This document shows, one piece after another, positions 21,965 to 33,526 of a stretch of DNA of 64,000 nucleotides. Below the pieces are notes generated by a model. It saw only the letters and a list, made by a program, of their open reading frames with translations, made no database searches and was not told where the DNA came from. How positions within the stretch are numbered: the first letter of the stretch is position 1; every line of letters begins with the position of its first letter. Origin of the DNA: Diphasiastrum complanatum (Eukaryota; Streptophyta; Lycopodiopsida; Lycopodiales; Lycopodiaceae); the NCBI GenBank assembly GCA_029204225.1, contig CM055102.1, positions 1,822,854-1,886,853 on the forward strand. The letters run 5' to 3'. Both the position numbers and the translations under genes were made by a program.

Positions 21965-23094
21965 TTGGTAGGTTATGACAACAACTCATCATACTACAGA
22001 GTCTACATGCCAGACATGAACACTGTGAAAACAATGAGAGATGTTAGATTTGATGAGAACAGAACAATGGCCAATGACGATCCTATTAGCTATGAAGTTC
22101 TGGAGAGACGATACTATGACCTGCCACCAATAACAAAGAGAGCAGAAGATGAACACAAAAATGAAGATTTTCGAGTCGTCTCCCATTCAAGTGACGAATC
22201 TGAAGATGAAAGATTCGCAAGGCAGCCTACTATTACAGTTCTTATAAACCATGATGGTTCCGAACCTAGCAGAACAGACAAAGGCAAAGGCATTGCTGTC
22301 CCAGGAGGATCTCCTAGAAGGTCGACAAGACCATGAAGAGCGCCAGCAAGATACATGCCATGCAGCTCCGCTTCTACATCAGAAGAGTTTTGTGGATTCA
22401 GTGGTGAACCACAGACTTTCGAGGAAGCGATTGAATGTCCAGAAAAGGACAAATGGATCCAAGCCATGAACGAAGAGATGAGGTCCATGAGGAAAAACTA
22501 AGTACGGACATTGCATCCATTACCGCATAAGTGCAAGACTGTCAAATGCAAATGGATTTTCAAGCTCAAGTATGGACCAGATGGGAATGTCTCGAAATAC
22601 AAGGCGAGACTCGTAGCAAAGGGGTTTTTTCAGAGATATGATATTGACTACTCTGAAACCTTCTCTCTTATCGTTAAACATTCGTCCCTACGACTGTTAT
22701 TTGCATATGCAACAACTTATAACCTCAAGATCCACATTGTGGACGAGAAGACAACTTCTTGCATGGCGAACTAGACGAAGAGGTCTATATGGATCAACCC
22801 CCAAGATATGTCTCGAATTCACTTCTTGACTATGCATGTAGAGTGCATAGAAGTATCTATGGTCTGAAACAATCAACTCACCAATGGTACAAGAAAAGAG
22901 AGCAAGCCCTGAAATCATTAAGATTCAAGCCACTCTTGGCTAATTCCAATGTGTATGTCAGAGTTACAAATGGGCATATCATCATTGTGGTTGTGTATGT
23001 GGACGACACTCTGATATTTTGCAAGAGTGAGCAGTTGATTGCTAAAGTGAAGACAATCGTTGCGAAACCTTTTTTGCCCTCATGCTCCAAATAG
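21965..23094 (+). pseudogene. Copia H integrase C-terminus and reverse transcriptase relic
   Basis: The first frame (21965-22336) has GYDNNSSYYRVYMPDM, MRDVRFDEN and an acidic linker ending RRSTRP, stop. RT follows in pieces: FEEAIECPEKDKWIQAMNEEM, VKCKWIFKLKYGPDG, KARLVAKGFFQ, then a frameshift near 22745 into FLHGELDEEVYMDQPPRYV, IYGLKQSTHQWY and VVYVDDTLIF (intact YVDD). Homology stops at about 23070 in KVKTIVAKPF. The 26.48-26.76 kb fragment is the same RT type. Confidence 0.82.
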
Positions 23095-23559
23095 GACTAG
23101 CAAGATCATGCAACTACCCAAAAGTACAGATATCTGATCTGATAGCATGACATCAGTAGATACACTCTAGGTCGTGGCTAATCTACCATTCTTGTAATTC
23201 ATGATTAGTTGTAGATGCTTAATTACTCTAATCTAGGAGTTACACAAAGTGACTATATACTCTCTGGATGATACTTGACAGATATACAGAGACACATGAA
23301 GTAGTATGATGCTAGTAAGCAATCAAGACAAAAATACAGAGAAGAAGTCCGTTTGCGTGCGAGACAAGTTTTCTATCACAGGATCTGAAGATCCACAAGT
23401 CCGCTAGTAAGCGAGACATTGTTCGTGAGAGAACTGTATTTTCTCTCATGCCAACACACTGCGTGATTTTTGCATGCAGTGCCTGAAGAATCAGAAAGTT
23501 AATAGATGATTTTGTAGCCATATGAGCACATGTCATTTGTGAAAAATACAGATCCTAAG
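23095..23559. other. No feature recognised
   Basis: Follows the truncated RT. No open frame or LTR boundary is evident. Confidence 0.5.
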
Positions 23560-24411
23560 TGGATCTAAACTCCAAGATCATTGGCTTGAATGCTTGCACT
23601 CCAAACTACATAAGCTAGGAATTGGCAACACATTCTATGCTACCTAGAATGCAAAGAACTTGATCAAAAAGCATTTATCACAAATGGAAACTTCCATAAA
23701 CATCAAGTGCGGCCCAAAATAGCATTATACAGTCCATAATACATCAGCCTATCACTTTTGGAAAGCACCTAAGATCATACACAATAGCTTGAAGACAATA
23801 CACACAACAATGCTCTCAATGGAGGAAGAAACAATGACAATGATCTATTGATCTCAATGAAGCATACAAAATGTTTCTCCAACCTGTTCTCCACGACTTC
23901 CCTACTATTTATGGATGAGGAAGATGACTCTCTCTCCTCTCTCTAGAAGGTACTTGACCCTAGATATTCCCTATATAGGAAAAATAGCTAAAAATGGCTT
24001 ATATGACCAAAATACATCAAAATGGTCTCATTTTGAAGGGTATGAAGTTTGACACTTCATCATACTGAAAAAATACAGTAAATAAAAACATTGTGGCCTG
24101 GTTCACACGTGTGAAACTCCAGAACCAAAACTATTTACAATTTTAGCCAATTTAGGCCTCAAACTAGCTAGGAAATGTTGACAATTTTCACATCATTTTT
24201 CATGTATGATCTTGAATGCAAATGAGTCTGTTGTTATCAGGCATTTCGGACCGTATTGTCACTTTCCAGAGAGTGACAGTAATACTACCTTTTGCACAAA
24301 AATTGACAGATTTAAGCCAAATCTTCACCAAAAAACCGATTTCAAGTGCAAATCCACACTAAATCACTAGTGCTTGCATCTAGTAGCCTCTAAATAAGGA
24401 TTTTTCTAACA
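23560..24411 (-). repeat. LTR-like block (minus strand)
   Basis: The right end reads CTAACA at 24411, so the minus strand would start TGTTAGAAAAATCC. A TATA-like CCTATATAGGG lies near 23972-23984 and is followed, in the minus sense, by GA-rich transcript-start-like sequence. TTCACACGTGTGAA occurs at 24102-24115. The left boundary is a guess. No primer-binding site or second copy was found. Confidence 0.35.
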
Positions 24412-25259
24412 GATTAGTCTTAAAACCATGATTTTTCATTCCCAAAGCTACTTCACCCAAGAATGCACAAAGAATTGCAAAACTCCCTCAAATCTCCACA
24501 GAAATCAATGAAACAAAGTCCAATAACTTGCTATGCACTATACCAAGCTCCAAACTCACTAGCAATTTTCCACTCAACAAAATGACAGAGTTTTGAGTGA
24601 AAATACACCAAAAGAAAAAAAAATTTGACACAAAACTTGAAGTTTTGTAAAAATCTCCACACTCAACCGATTTGCAAGCTGTTTGGTGCTACTCTGGCCT
24701 TTGTGATGCCTCCAGGACTGATTATGTGTTCCCCAGAACTATTTTTGATCTTCAAAACCTGCAAACAACACCAAGTAAATGCTTCTTCCACCTTTTTGCT
24801 TCTCCTTGCTTCCGCTACCTATGAAGGACTTTCTCACCTCACTCCGAAGCTTGTGACAAGCTGAGTCGACTGGTCAGGCACTTAGGACCTGATAGCTCAC
24901 ACTCTCGCAGGCTTCTATGTAGGTTTGGGACAGTACCCTGGAGTTGCTACCAGTCATGCAAGGGTTAATTCCCACTGATTCTGGAGATATAAAAATCTGA
25001 TGAGCTATTTTGGCTTTTTTTCCCTCCAAAATATAGATTGGTGTATTTTTTGAGTTTTTTGGATGATTGGTTTTGGTTTCAAGCCCTTAGAGGTTGTTCA
25101 GGGCCTCCTCTACCCTCTCACACCTCCTCCGCTAGTTGTGAACAGTCCAAACACAAAAAAATACAGAAAACTAATTCTAAACTCCCAAAAATCTACTAAA
25201 CTACTCTAAAAAGCAAAAAAATAGCTAATATGCAACTAAACTAGTTAGTGGAAACCTAT
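24412..25259 (-). other. Probable leader of Gypsy-like element G1
   Basis: In the minus sense this lies just downstream of the G1 primer-binding-like site, so it should be the leader. It has no gene and one CTCTCGCAGG motif (24894). The small + strand frame at 24625-24864 has no family features. Confidence 0.4.
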
Positions 25260-25276
25260 CCCTGGCAACGGCGTGA
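25260..25276 (-). other. Primer-binding-like site of G1
   Basis: On the minus strand TCACGCCGTTGCCAGGG resembles TGGCGCCGTTGCCGGGG, the start of the internal region in many plant Gypsy elements of the Athila/Tat type. Several mismatches make it tentative. Confidence 0.45.
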
Positions 25277-26066
25277 CTATGGGGTTGAAGATCTCTCGTA
25301 GTATAGACCTTCTGCCTGTCAACAAAGGTTAGATCACTGGATAGGTGCCTAACTATGCATAGATGCTAATTTTAGTTAATTTCCTATTTTTAGTTAATTT
25401 CTTTAACTCTACTCCTCTACACTAACATTCATCATAGTTTGGTTGAAGGGAAGGAATGGAGAAGAAGAGATTGAGAAGAGAAGAGAAAGAGAGAGAAAGA
25501 GAGTGAGGGTGGAGGTTAGCTCAAATGCTCCTTATGCTTGCTAATGGAAAAACATTCACTATGGCAAATAATAAACATGGAAATAGAGAGCAATAGAAAA
25601 CACAACCAAGAGCAATATCAAGTAGTGAATAGCAAATGAGGATGCTTCTCTTCCAAAAATGGTAGAGTTTCTCATTAGGCATCGAAATAGTGTACAAATG
25701 GTGCCTTTTTATAAAATGGGGAAGGCCCTTGCCCTTCAATCTTACTGGCTAATATTCACAATGATCCTAGCCATTCATCTTGGACCCAACTTGATCCAAG
25801 GGTCCACAAAAAGTACATTAGAAATCACAAGATTCACGTGAGTCCCAATTTGGACCCAACTCTAAAAAGTGATCTCTAAGTTTAAAAATGACATTGGGCC
25901 TCTAGTTTTATTTTAATTACAAGGCCCAAGTCAAGTTTATTTTATTTACAACTTCAATTGCGTGCTCATTGGGCCATGGGCTTATACACGCAGGATGTCA
26001 TGCCCTCGCAACACATTTTATTGAAGGATTTTATTTATTTACACTTTGTTGGGAATACCCCCAACA
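25277..26066 (-). repeat. LTR of Gypsy-like family G, copy G1
   Basis: The outer end reads CCCCCAACA at 26066 (minus strand TGTTGGGGG). A TATA box (TTTATAAAAAGG on the minus strand, about 25707-25718) is followed by a transcript-like region. 25555-26066 is nearly the same as 47681-48199, and 25290-25480 is the reverse complement of 46180-46400. Three copies in the window show it is a repeat. The inner boundary at about 25277 is inferred from the primer-binding-like site. Confidence 0.65.
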
Positions 26067-26761
26067 AAGGGGCATTATGCATCTGAATGCTACAAGAGGC
26101 TAAGAGCACAAGTGGAGGAGAAAAAACAAGGAAACCTTGCAAAGGAGGAGGAGGATGATGATGTAGATGTATTCTTGATGGCATCTATATCCTCACCAAC
26201 AAGCAATAGCAATTCAAGAGACAATTGGTGGATCGGTAGTGAGGCTAGCTCTCACATGTCTTGTGAAAAGGACTTTTTCTCAACCTTACACTCTTTCAAT
26301 GTTGCTAAAAAGTTTGTCTTTACTGCAAATAATGAAGAGTGTAGGATAGATGGTGCTGGCACCATCTCTTTGGGTCTAGAATCCTCAAAATTCATGGATC
26401 TAGAAAATGTCCTTTATGTACCATCAATCACCAAGAATATGCTTAGTGTTGGTCTACCCTTAGAAAGTGGTTCAGATGTCCACTTTAAGCATGATTATGC
26501 ATGTAGAATGTATAGGAGTATCTATGGTCTGAAGCAGTCAGCTTGACAGTGGTACAAAAAGAAGGATCAAGCCTTGAAATCATTGGAATTCAAGCCACTG
26601 ATGGCTGATTCCAATGTGTATGTGAGAATTACTGATGGAAAGATCATCATTGTGGCTATGTATGTGGACGACACTCTGATACTCTACAAGAGTGAGAGGT
26701 TCATTGCTAAAGTGAAGACAGACATCTCAAAACAATTCGAGATCGTGGATCTGGGAGAGGC
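26067..26761 (+). pseudogene. Chimeric Copia fragment: family-C gag/protease fused to H-type RT
   Basis: The frame begins at the last zinc-knuckle residues (HYASECYKRLRAQVEE, as in C1) and has the protease as WWIGSEASSHM (catalytic DSG changed to GSE). It then runs through FVFTANNEECRIDGAG and VLYVPSITKNMLSVG, and at about 26455-26490 passes without a gap into CRMYRSIYGLKQSA, an H-type RT. After a stop it continues LKSLEFKPLMADSNVYVRI and YVDDTLILY to about 26761. Integrase and half of RT are absent. It is cut on the left by the G1 LTR and on the right by another LTR. Confidence 0.8.
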
Positions 26762-27270
26762 TGTTAGAATTTAGCAATTTTCACATGGTTTTTAATGAAT
26801 ATTAGACATCTATGTGGATCCACACGTGTGAGGACCTGTCCACACGTGTGAAATGACACTTGTAATATTCAGTTCCATTTTTATTAGCTTTCATTTGAGT
26901 CTAATATGACATCTCCTAAATTATAGGAGTTAGGTCCTAGATTGTAGGAATCTAGAAGGTCAACACAAACCACCAATGGATGATGTGGCGAACTTGATAG
27001 ATCTTATCCAAAGTGGATATGGATACGTACAATGAGCTATCCTACACGTGCTGGATGTAGCTTAGGGAGAGATTATGGTGAATTTGTACATGATCCATGA
27101 TGGATCCATTATTGAGCTAATGATGAGAAATCTTGGTTTGTAAAGCTATCATTGTGTTTTGACTCTCTTAGGCACTTTCTTTGTAGATGAATGCTTTGTA
27201 AATGATAAGTAAACTATTTCTCTGTTATCAGGCCATACAGTAGCTGTACTTCACACGTGTGAAGCCGTGG
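26762..27270 (+). repeat. LTR-like block, family E
   Basis: Begins TGTTAGAATTTAGC directly after the truncated RT and ends near 27270, where family-D gag homology starts. It contains three CACACGTGTG palindromes: 26821-26830, 26841-26850 and 27252-27261 (the last within TTCACACGTGTGAA). No clear matching terminal repeat is seen at the right end, so it may be truncated. Confidence 0.45.
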
Positions 27271-27864
27271 ATCATCTTTTTTTATTGTTCTTGCTTGGAA
27301 TCACAAAGATTGTCAAGTAGAAGTTGCTTTGAGTACCTTGCAATCCTAGATCTCATGATTAGTGTGCTTGCAATACCTACTAAACATCTTCTTCTTCGAT
27401 TGTGGATTTAATCATTATTATTGACTTTGTGTCGGTTTCTGATTCAATGCGGACTGCTTAGAGCTTTTCTGCTTCTGTCGTTTTGAGCCTTTGTTGACAA
27501 ATAGAGCATGAGATGATGAAGTTGACAAAGTGTCGTGACTTCTTCAATTATCTTCTTGCAGGAACATAGTAATAACTCTAGTGAGAGTTAAATCTAAGTG
27601 TGTCAATATGATCATCACCCGGTTCTCAATAGTAGAAGAAAAGCTTGAAAGCAATGTCATAATTGCGTCTTGATTATCTATGATCGATCCGACAACAGCC
27701 ATCTGTTGCAAGAGATTCTTGAACTGGTTAACATGATTCTAAAGTGAATTACTATTCAACATTTTGAGAGTGAAGAATTTTCTTCGTAGACGTAACTTAG
27801 AAGTTACGTCCCTCACATCATATAGTGAGCTCAGGATGTCATGTACTTCTTTTGAAGTTTGAGC
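27271..27864 (-). pseudogene. Copia D1 gag, C-terminal part
   Basis: Minus-strand homology runs QTSKEVHDILSSLYDVRDVTSKLRL, then QMAVVGSIIDNQDAIMTLL, a basic Ser/Lys stretch (GSKRQKQKSSK) and a decayed zinc knuckle (CX2C lost; CKHTNHEI-stop-DC). This is the continuation of the gag at 32126-32372, separated by the C1 insertion. It matches the family-D relic at 34.8-35.2 kb. Confidence 0.78.
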
Positions 27865-28564
27865 TGTGAAGAATTGCCAAAAATTGGCAAATCTAGCTTG
27901 ATCAAAAACCATGTAGAATGGTGTAAATTGTGTACACAAGTGGGTCCCACACATGTGAGGCCATGATGCCACTTGGGAAACCCATCCTAATGTAGGTTAG
28001 GTAATGTCAAGAGAGTTGGTCATGTCTATTTGGTGGTCATCCCTACTTTATAGGACCTACACCTAAGTTTAAGGTGAGAATTTGACCAACTAGCTACCTA
28101 CCAAGCATAACTCTAAGATCTAGGCTAGCTTTTCATTTTAGGGAAAGAAGGGTGAGTTAACTTCCTTGTTACATGCTGTAAATCCACCTAACTTCAATAA
28201 GGAAGTCAAATTTGCTATGTATTCCAAGCTCCCATAGTGAGAAGTTAGAAAATTTTTGGAGCTCATTGGCAATCTCAAGCTAGTTCACTATGTACATTGA
28301 GTTTTTGTGATCCAAATGAAACCAAATCAATTTCTACTTGTTTCATAGGATGAAGGCCGTACTACAACCTTTAGTATACACGTGTGGGCTTGTATTTCAA
28401 TGTTTATCAATGCTTTTGATTGTTAATGCTTGTTGTTTGTCAAATTGCCAATCTAGTCAACTTTTTTGTGTCTAGTTTTATGATAGATTGTTAAGCAAGC
28501 ATCCAATCACTCTTGTGGATCTTTTGTAGATCCATTTATGGTCCTAAAGTACAGTACTTTCACA
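27865..28564 (+). repeat. 5' LTR of C1
   Basis: 700 bp, from TGTGAAGAATTGCC to CAGTACTTTCACA. It carries CACATGTG (27952) and ACACGTGTGGGC (28379). The partner 31444-32125 is 682 bp and differs by substitutions and a small deletion near the 3' end. Confidence 0.9.
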
Positions 28565-28576
28565 TGGTATCAGATC
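28565..28576 (+). other. Primer-binding site of C1
   Basis: TGGTATCAGATC, one mismatch from the initiator-tRNA-Met complement, adjoining the 5' LTR. Confidence 0.85.
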
Positions 28577-29240
28577 CAAGTACAAGAGCATAAGCCATTG
28601 ATTTAATGCAAATCCATTTTTAGCTAGTTTTGGTGCTAAAAACTAGTATTGAGAGGGCAAGCTAGAATCTTGATTTTGGTAAGGAGATTTGATCCAAACT
28701 TGGTAGGGGTCCAAATCCGTACTATTCACATGTGTGGGCACCTTTGAACCTGGAATCTAATTAACCTAGGCTGATTTCAAGTCCTATTAAGGTTAAAAAC
28801 AGGTCTTGAAAGTACACCAAGAAGGAAGAAAGAGATTAAGTCAACTTTTTGTCCAAAAATAGCCAAAATTGGCAAGATTTGATTGTAAGTAGATTTCACA
28901 TCATCTTATCTTCATTCCAACTTTGTGAGGGAGTGCTAGAACTGCGATTATAAGTCCATTTGTTGGATTAGAAACCTAATTTGAGTGAAAAACTAAAAGA
29001 GAGAGAGACCTTAGTGAGTTTCTAGAGACAATCAAATCCATTTCTTGGCAAGATTTGTTTGAAAGTAGTTTTCACTTCATCAAATCTTCATTCTAGCTTT
29101 GCGAGAGAGTGATAGAACTGTGATTATAAGTCCATTTGTTGGATTAGAAATCAAATTTGAGTGAAACATTGCAAGTGTGAGACCTTTGTGAGTTTCAAGT
29201 CAATCAAATCTATTTCTTGTTTGTAGAAGTCACCAGTAAG
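28577..29240 (+). other. Leader of C1 with internal duplication
   Basis: Non-coding. A segment of about 125 bp containing GTTGGATTAGAAA and TTGAGTGAAA occurs twice (about 28868-28993 and 29047-29168). The same duplicated arrangement is seen in C2 (54330-54680, opposite strand). Confidence 0.65.
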
Positions 29241-29657
29241 ATGGGATCTGCTGGAGCATACCTTCTAGAAGCTAGTGAGGGATTGAATTCTACAAATTAT
29301 GATATTTGGAAGGTTAGGATGGAGTCACTCTAGGTGCTCCAAGACCTTCATGAGTTCTTGATTGAAGATGAAGACGGACCTCTAGGTGCATAGGAGTTAG
29401 CTAGATACATGAAGGGATCTAGGCTTGCACTTCATTGTGTGAAGATGAATGTGAGCAATGATTTGTTGAGAGAAGTATCAGCATGTACTAGTGCTAAAGA
29501 GGCTTGGGAGTCTTTAAAATCAATCTATGAATCTAGCAACACTTCTAGAGTTCTTATGCTTAGAAATCAGATTTTGCAAAGCATGAGGAGAAGTGAGGAG
29601 AGTGCACAAGATTATGTACTTAGAATCAAGTCTGTGAATAGAGAGTTGGCTTCCATT
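29241..29657 (+). pseudogene. C1 gag, N-terminal part, with two stops
   Basis: From ATG 29241 it reads MGSAGAYLLEASEGLNSTNY and IWKVRMESL, then a TAG. VLQDLHEFLIEDEDGPLGA follows, then a second TAG and ELARYMKGSRLALHCVKMNVS ... NRELAS. Both TAG codons are at the same positions in C2, so they were present in the mobilised ancestor. The frame is broken at 29657 by a solo LTR and resumes at 30504. Confidence 0.85.
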
Positions 29658-30503
29658 TGTTGAATTCACATGTGTGGGACGCCCTACACATGTACTTTTG
29701 ATCTCCTAAGCCCAATAATACCATAAAGATCAAACTAGCATTGATTGACAATAGGAAAGCTGATCATACAAGAAATATTATTGTGTTACAAGCAACATCT
29801 GTCAACAAAACATGAAACTAAGTACAATAAATGCCTCAACTCGGCTAGAGAGAGAATATGAAAGTACAGAACTCGAGTAGAGAGAGAGGGCACAAAGAGC
29901 TTAGTCTCCAAATTTGCATTACACACAAAAATCATCATCTTCTCAATGAGAGTACATCACATATATATAGATCCATGTACTCTCCTCCTACTTTGAGTTG
30001 AGTTGGAGTTATGAATCCACCTCTCAAGCTATCTAGACTTATTCAAGCCACCTCAATATGTCTAATTGTGCCACCTAGTATTTTCATGCATTAAATGTGG
30101 CATGCAAAGTACAAATGGCAATTCTTATGGTAGCTTGAGTTTCTACTTCTACCTACCTTGAATATTTTATTCTAAGATGGGTCTTTACTAAGCCAAAAGA
30201 GCTCAATTCATCTTTGGCATTTTTAGGACCCCTTCTCATTTATGATCTTCCGGTGTCAAAAAGAAATGACTTCTTCCAAAATTGCCCAATAACACAAAAT
30301 AGTATACTTCAAACTGAAAAGTGAGTACACACAATCTTCTCAAATGACATTAGAGAATGTCCAACTAGCTATGCAATTTTGTCCCGATTTGAGTTGAATA
30401 GAAATTTTAAAGATTGTATCGTATACGAAATTGATAATTGAATTATTGAGATTGTGTAGAAGCATATTCACATAGTTTTGTGTTTTTTTTTTTCCAATAT
30501 TTT
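29658..30503 (-). repeat. Solo LTR of Copia family B inserted in C1 gag
   Basis: On the minus strand, 29658-30235 aligns with the LTR at 12488-13099 (from the end TTGAATTCAC back to TAGGACCC). A further about 255 bp (30236-30490), absent from that copy, leads to CCAATATTTT, the reverse complement of the LTR start. No internal sequence remains, so it is a solo LTR formed by LTR-LTR recombination. The CACACGTGTG of the other copy is CACATGTGTG here (29667). Confidence 0.7.
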
Positions 30504-31260
30504 GAGAAGATTTATGATGGAGAGCTTGTACAAATTGTTCTTAATGGTCTAGGAGATGACTTTGCAAATTTGGTCCAAAGTTTTGCCATCCAAGACACTT
30601 TGCCAACTATAGAAAAACTTCACAGTGTATCAGTGGCTGAAGAGTGTAGGATGCTCCATGCAAAATCTAGGATGAGTTCCTTGTCTTTGCAGGATGGTGA
30701 TGAGAAAGCCAATTTCTCATTCAAGGGCAAAAATAAGACCAATGGAAAGAAGAAGCATCCAAATGAGGCCAAAGAAGAGGATGATGCATCAAGTTCAAAT
30801 GACAAGTCAAATCAGAAATGCTTCTTTTGTGGAAAGAAAGAGCATTATGCATCTGAATGCTACGAGAGGCTAAGAGCACAAGTGGAGGAGGACAAAAAAG
30901 GAAACCTTGCAAAGGAGGAGGAGGAGGATGAAGTAGATGTATTCTTGATGGCATCTACATCCTCACCAACAAGCAATAGCAATTCAAGAGACAATTGGTG
31001 GATCAACAGTAAGGCTAGCTCCCACATGTCTTGTGAAAAAGATTTTTTTCTCAACCTTACACTCTTTCAATGCTGCTAAAAAGTTTGTCTTTACTGCAAA
31101 TGATGAAGAGTGTAGGATAGATGGTGTTGGCACCATCTCTTTGTGTCTAGAATCCTATGCACTTAATAGTTTTATTGATGTATCTTCAAGTGCACAAAAT
31201 GCCTTGGAATCCATGGCTTGGCATGATGTGTATTTTTTGAAGTGTGCTACATGTATATAG
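30504..31260 (+). pseudogene. C1 gag C-terminus and protease start
   Basis: Continues the split gag: EKIYDGELVQIVLNGLGDD, SVAEECRMLHAKSRMSSLSL, a Lys-rich linker, zinc knuckle CFFCGKKEHYASEC (CX2CX4HX4C), an acidic stretch and WWINSKASSHM, where the protease triplet DSG has become NSK. A frameshift near 31040 and a jump near 31150 lead to short scraps of the pol 3' end (SFTDIILYWSLKSS). Protease activity is impossible, and integrase and most of RT are absent. Confidence 0.82.
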
Positions 31261-31443
31261 ACACATTTGTGGAACATCTTGTAAGGGATCCTTTAAGAGG
31301 TGGTGAAAGGTCCTTCACGGACATCATTCTCTATTGGAGTCTCAAAAGTTCCTTGTTTCTAGTTTGATTTTTTAACACTTATAAAAGATTTCATTCCTCT
31401 ATCAAGAGAGTTGTAAATAGATCAAGCTAAATTTGAGGAGGAG

Positions 31444-32125
31444 TGTGAAGAATTGTCAAAAATTGGCAAATCTAGCTTGATCAAAAACCATGTAGAATAG
31501 TGTAGATTGTGTACACAAGTGGGTCCCACACATGTTAGGCCATGATGCCACATGGGAAACCCATCCTAATGTAGGTTAGGTCAAGTCAAGAGAGTTGGTC
31601 ATGTCTATTTGGTGGCCATCCCTACTTGATAGGACCTACACTTAAGTTTAAGGCAAAAATTTGACCAACTAGCTACCTACCAAGCATAACTCTGGGATCT
31701 AGGCTAGCTTTTCATTTTAGGGCAAGAAGGGTGAGTGAACTTCCTTATTACATGTTGGAAATCCACCTAACTTCAAGAAGGAAGTTGAATTTGCTATGTA
31801 TTCCAAGCTCCCATAGTGAGAAGATAGAAAATTTTTGGAGCTCATTGGCAATCTCAAGCTAGTTCACTATGTACATTGAGTTTATGTGATCCAAATGAAA
31901 CCAAATCAATTTCTACTTGTTTCACAAGTTGAAGGCCATACTACAGCCTTTAGTACACACGTGTGGTCTTGGATTTCAATGTTGATCAATGCTTTTGATT
32001 GTTAATGCTTGTTGTTTGTCAAATTGCCAATCCAGATCAACTTTTTTGTGTCTAGTTTTTTGATCCAATCACTCTTGTGGATCTTTTGTAGATCATTTAT
32101 GGTCCTAAAGTACAGTACTTTCACA
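31444..32125 (+). repeat. 3' LTR of C1
   Basis: 682 bp, preceded by the purine tract GAGGAGGAG (to 31443) and followed by the TGAGC target duplication. Contains CACACGTGTG at 31956-31965. Confidence 0.9.
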
Positions 32126-32372
32126 TGAGCTTCAGATATGTGGACAATCTGAGTGTTTGATATATTGAGAATTATAAGAGCGAAAGCTTTACCATCCTTC
32201 GACTTCCGTTTTGAGTCAGTTGTGTCATCTTGAAGCTTCACTTCATACCTGTGACAACATCCCACAACTCATTGGCAATTAGCAAGGTCTTTGTCTTAAA
32301 CTTTCACAAGTAGTAATTGGATCCATTCAGCTTGTTTGCTTTAGTCTGACTGACTTTACTTTGAGAATCCAT
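32126..32372 (-). pseudogene. Copia D1 gag, N-terminal part
   Basis: Starts at ATG 32372: MDSQSKVSQTKANKLNGSNY, a stop where Trp is expected (NYYL-stop-KFK), then KTLLIANELWDVVTG and, one frame over, GKAFALIILNISNTQIVHISE. It is cut at 32126 by C1 and continues at 27864 with QTSKEVHDIL. The region from MDSQSK to DVVTG is the gag N-terminal domain of this Copia type. It is inactive by a stop, a frameshift and the insertion. Confidence 0.8.
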
Positions 32373-32603
32373 CTAGAACTTTAGTCTATCGATATATCAA
32401 TGACATTAAGAGAGAGATACTATGCTACACTACAATTGGTAATCAACTATCTAATACTGACTACCACAAAATTAAAAAGAAATATGATACTGTGAAAAGT
32501 ATCTAATGATATTGATTTAATATCGTGAAAGATATCAAGTATTATAGATATGGTATAACAGATTGCTTTGAAATCATGAAGGTACTAGCATATTAAATAG
32601 TAT
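32373..32603 (-). other. Leader of Copia D1
   Basis: Short untranslated region between primer-binding site and gag ATG. It resembles the leader at 34458-34542. Confidence 0.6.
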
Positions 32604-32615
32604 GCTTTGATACCA
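32604..32615 (-). other. Primer-binding site of Copia D1
   Basis: The + strand GCTTTGATACCA gives TGGTATCAAAGC on the minus strand, one mismatch from the initiator-tRNA-Met complement, adjoining the LTR. Confidence 0.85.
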
Positions 32616-33526
32616 TGTTGAAAAGAGGGAATGCAACAACGACAAGTCGAAGATTGTGAGCGACTTATCGAGCATAGCAGAATGAAGCCTTCTATTCTAA
32701 TGCATGACTACGCCTATCAATATTGAACAAAACGTAATGACAAAACTTACATTCAGTCTTATAGTGACCATATTTGAAATTTCTAGCACTAAAGTGATTA
32801 CATAGCCAAACAATGAAGTATAGAATTATCAGACAAGACTATAAAAGATTATTAGTTATAAAACAATCAGAGAGATGCATATATTCTGACATAATACTGA
32901 ACGCAATAAAGGATCGATTGATTCAACATAAAAATAGATGATGATGAGCACAAGACAATTGCGGATAGAAATTGCATACTCTAAGCTATCTAAGAGCAAA
33001 TAAAAAGCTCTTGTCTGATTGTACTTCTGCTGATAAGCAGTAAGCGCTAATAGAAAATTCTAAATGAACTCTAGAGAACTAAGATAGAATGTTCAAGAGT
33101 GTTCAAGCTTGAGAGATCTGCTACAATACGTACTAAAATAATAGAAGTATGATCAATTATTTATACTAAGCAATTGATGCATGTCCAGTAGGACAAATAT
33201 TAGGTCACAGATCATGATAGCTAGTTGGCCATAATGAGCTGGCATCCATCTAGTTAGGTCTTCTCATAAATTTACTTGCTAAACGGTTAGGGCAAGTCTG
33301 TAGCTTTAATTCATGTGGAAAAATGAACGTCTTTCACCCGATAAGACTTGTCAGGCCATGACTGATAAAGATTGTCGGATGATGACCAATAGTCGGAGCC
33401 ACTTGTTAACGATTCTCGAGTATTTCCGCAGTCTGTGTAGAAACATGCATAAAACTACAGAACTGGATAATAAGTAAATGAAGATTAAAGAATGATTATT
33501 CGGTTAGATAGAAGAATAATCTAACA
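32616..33526 (-). repeat. 5' LTR of Copia D1
   Basis: 911 bp. On the minus strand it starts TGTTAGATTATTC and ends CTCTTTTCAACA. A TATA-like CTTAGTATAAATAAT lies at about 33157-33170 and is followed by probable R/U5. It is the most complete copy of the D LTR, and fragments at 17230-17685, 18278-18373 and 20626-21044 align with it. Confidence 0.85.

Larger units (their letters stand above)
27865..32125 (+). mobile_element. C1: full-length but defective Copia family-C element
   Basis: The 4261-bp element is bounded by LTRs 27865-28564 and 31444-32125. It has a primer-binding site at 28565, a purine tract at 31433-31443 and a perfect target duplication TGAGC (27860-27864 and 32126-32130). It encodes gag and part of protease only; integrase and nearly all RT are deleted. 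It sits in the gag of Copia D1 and has itself received a solo LTR (29658-30503). Its two LTRs differ at many positions, so it is clearly older than Copia F. Confidence 0.9.

Noticed and set aside
24625..24864. 79-codon + frame as a gene
   Set aside because: Lies in the presumed leader of a Gypsy-like element read on the other strand; no motif.
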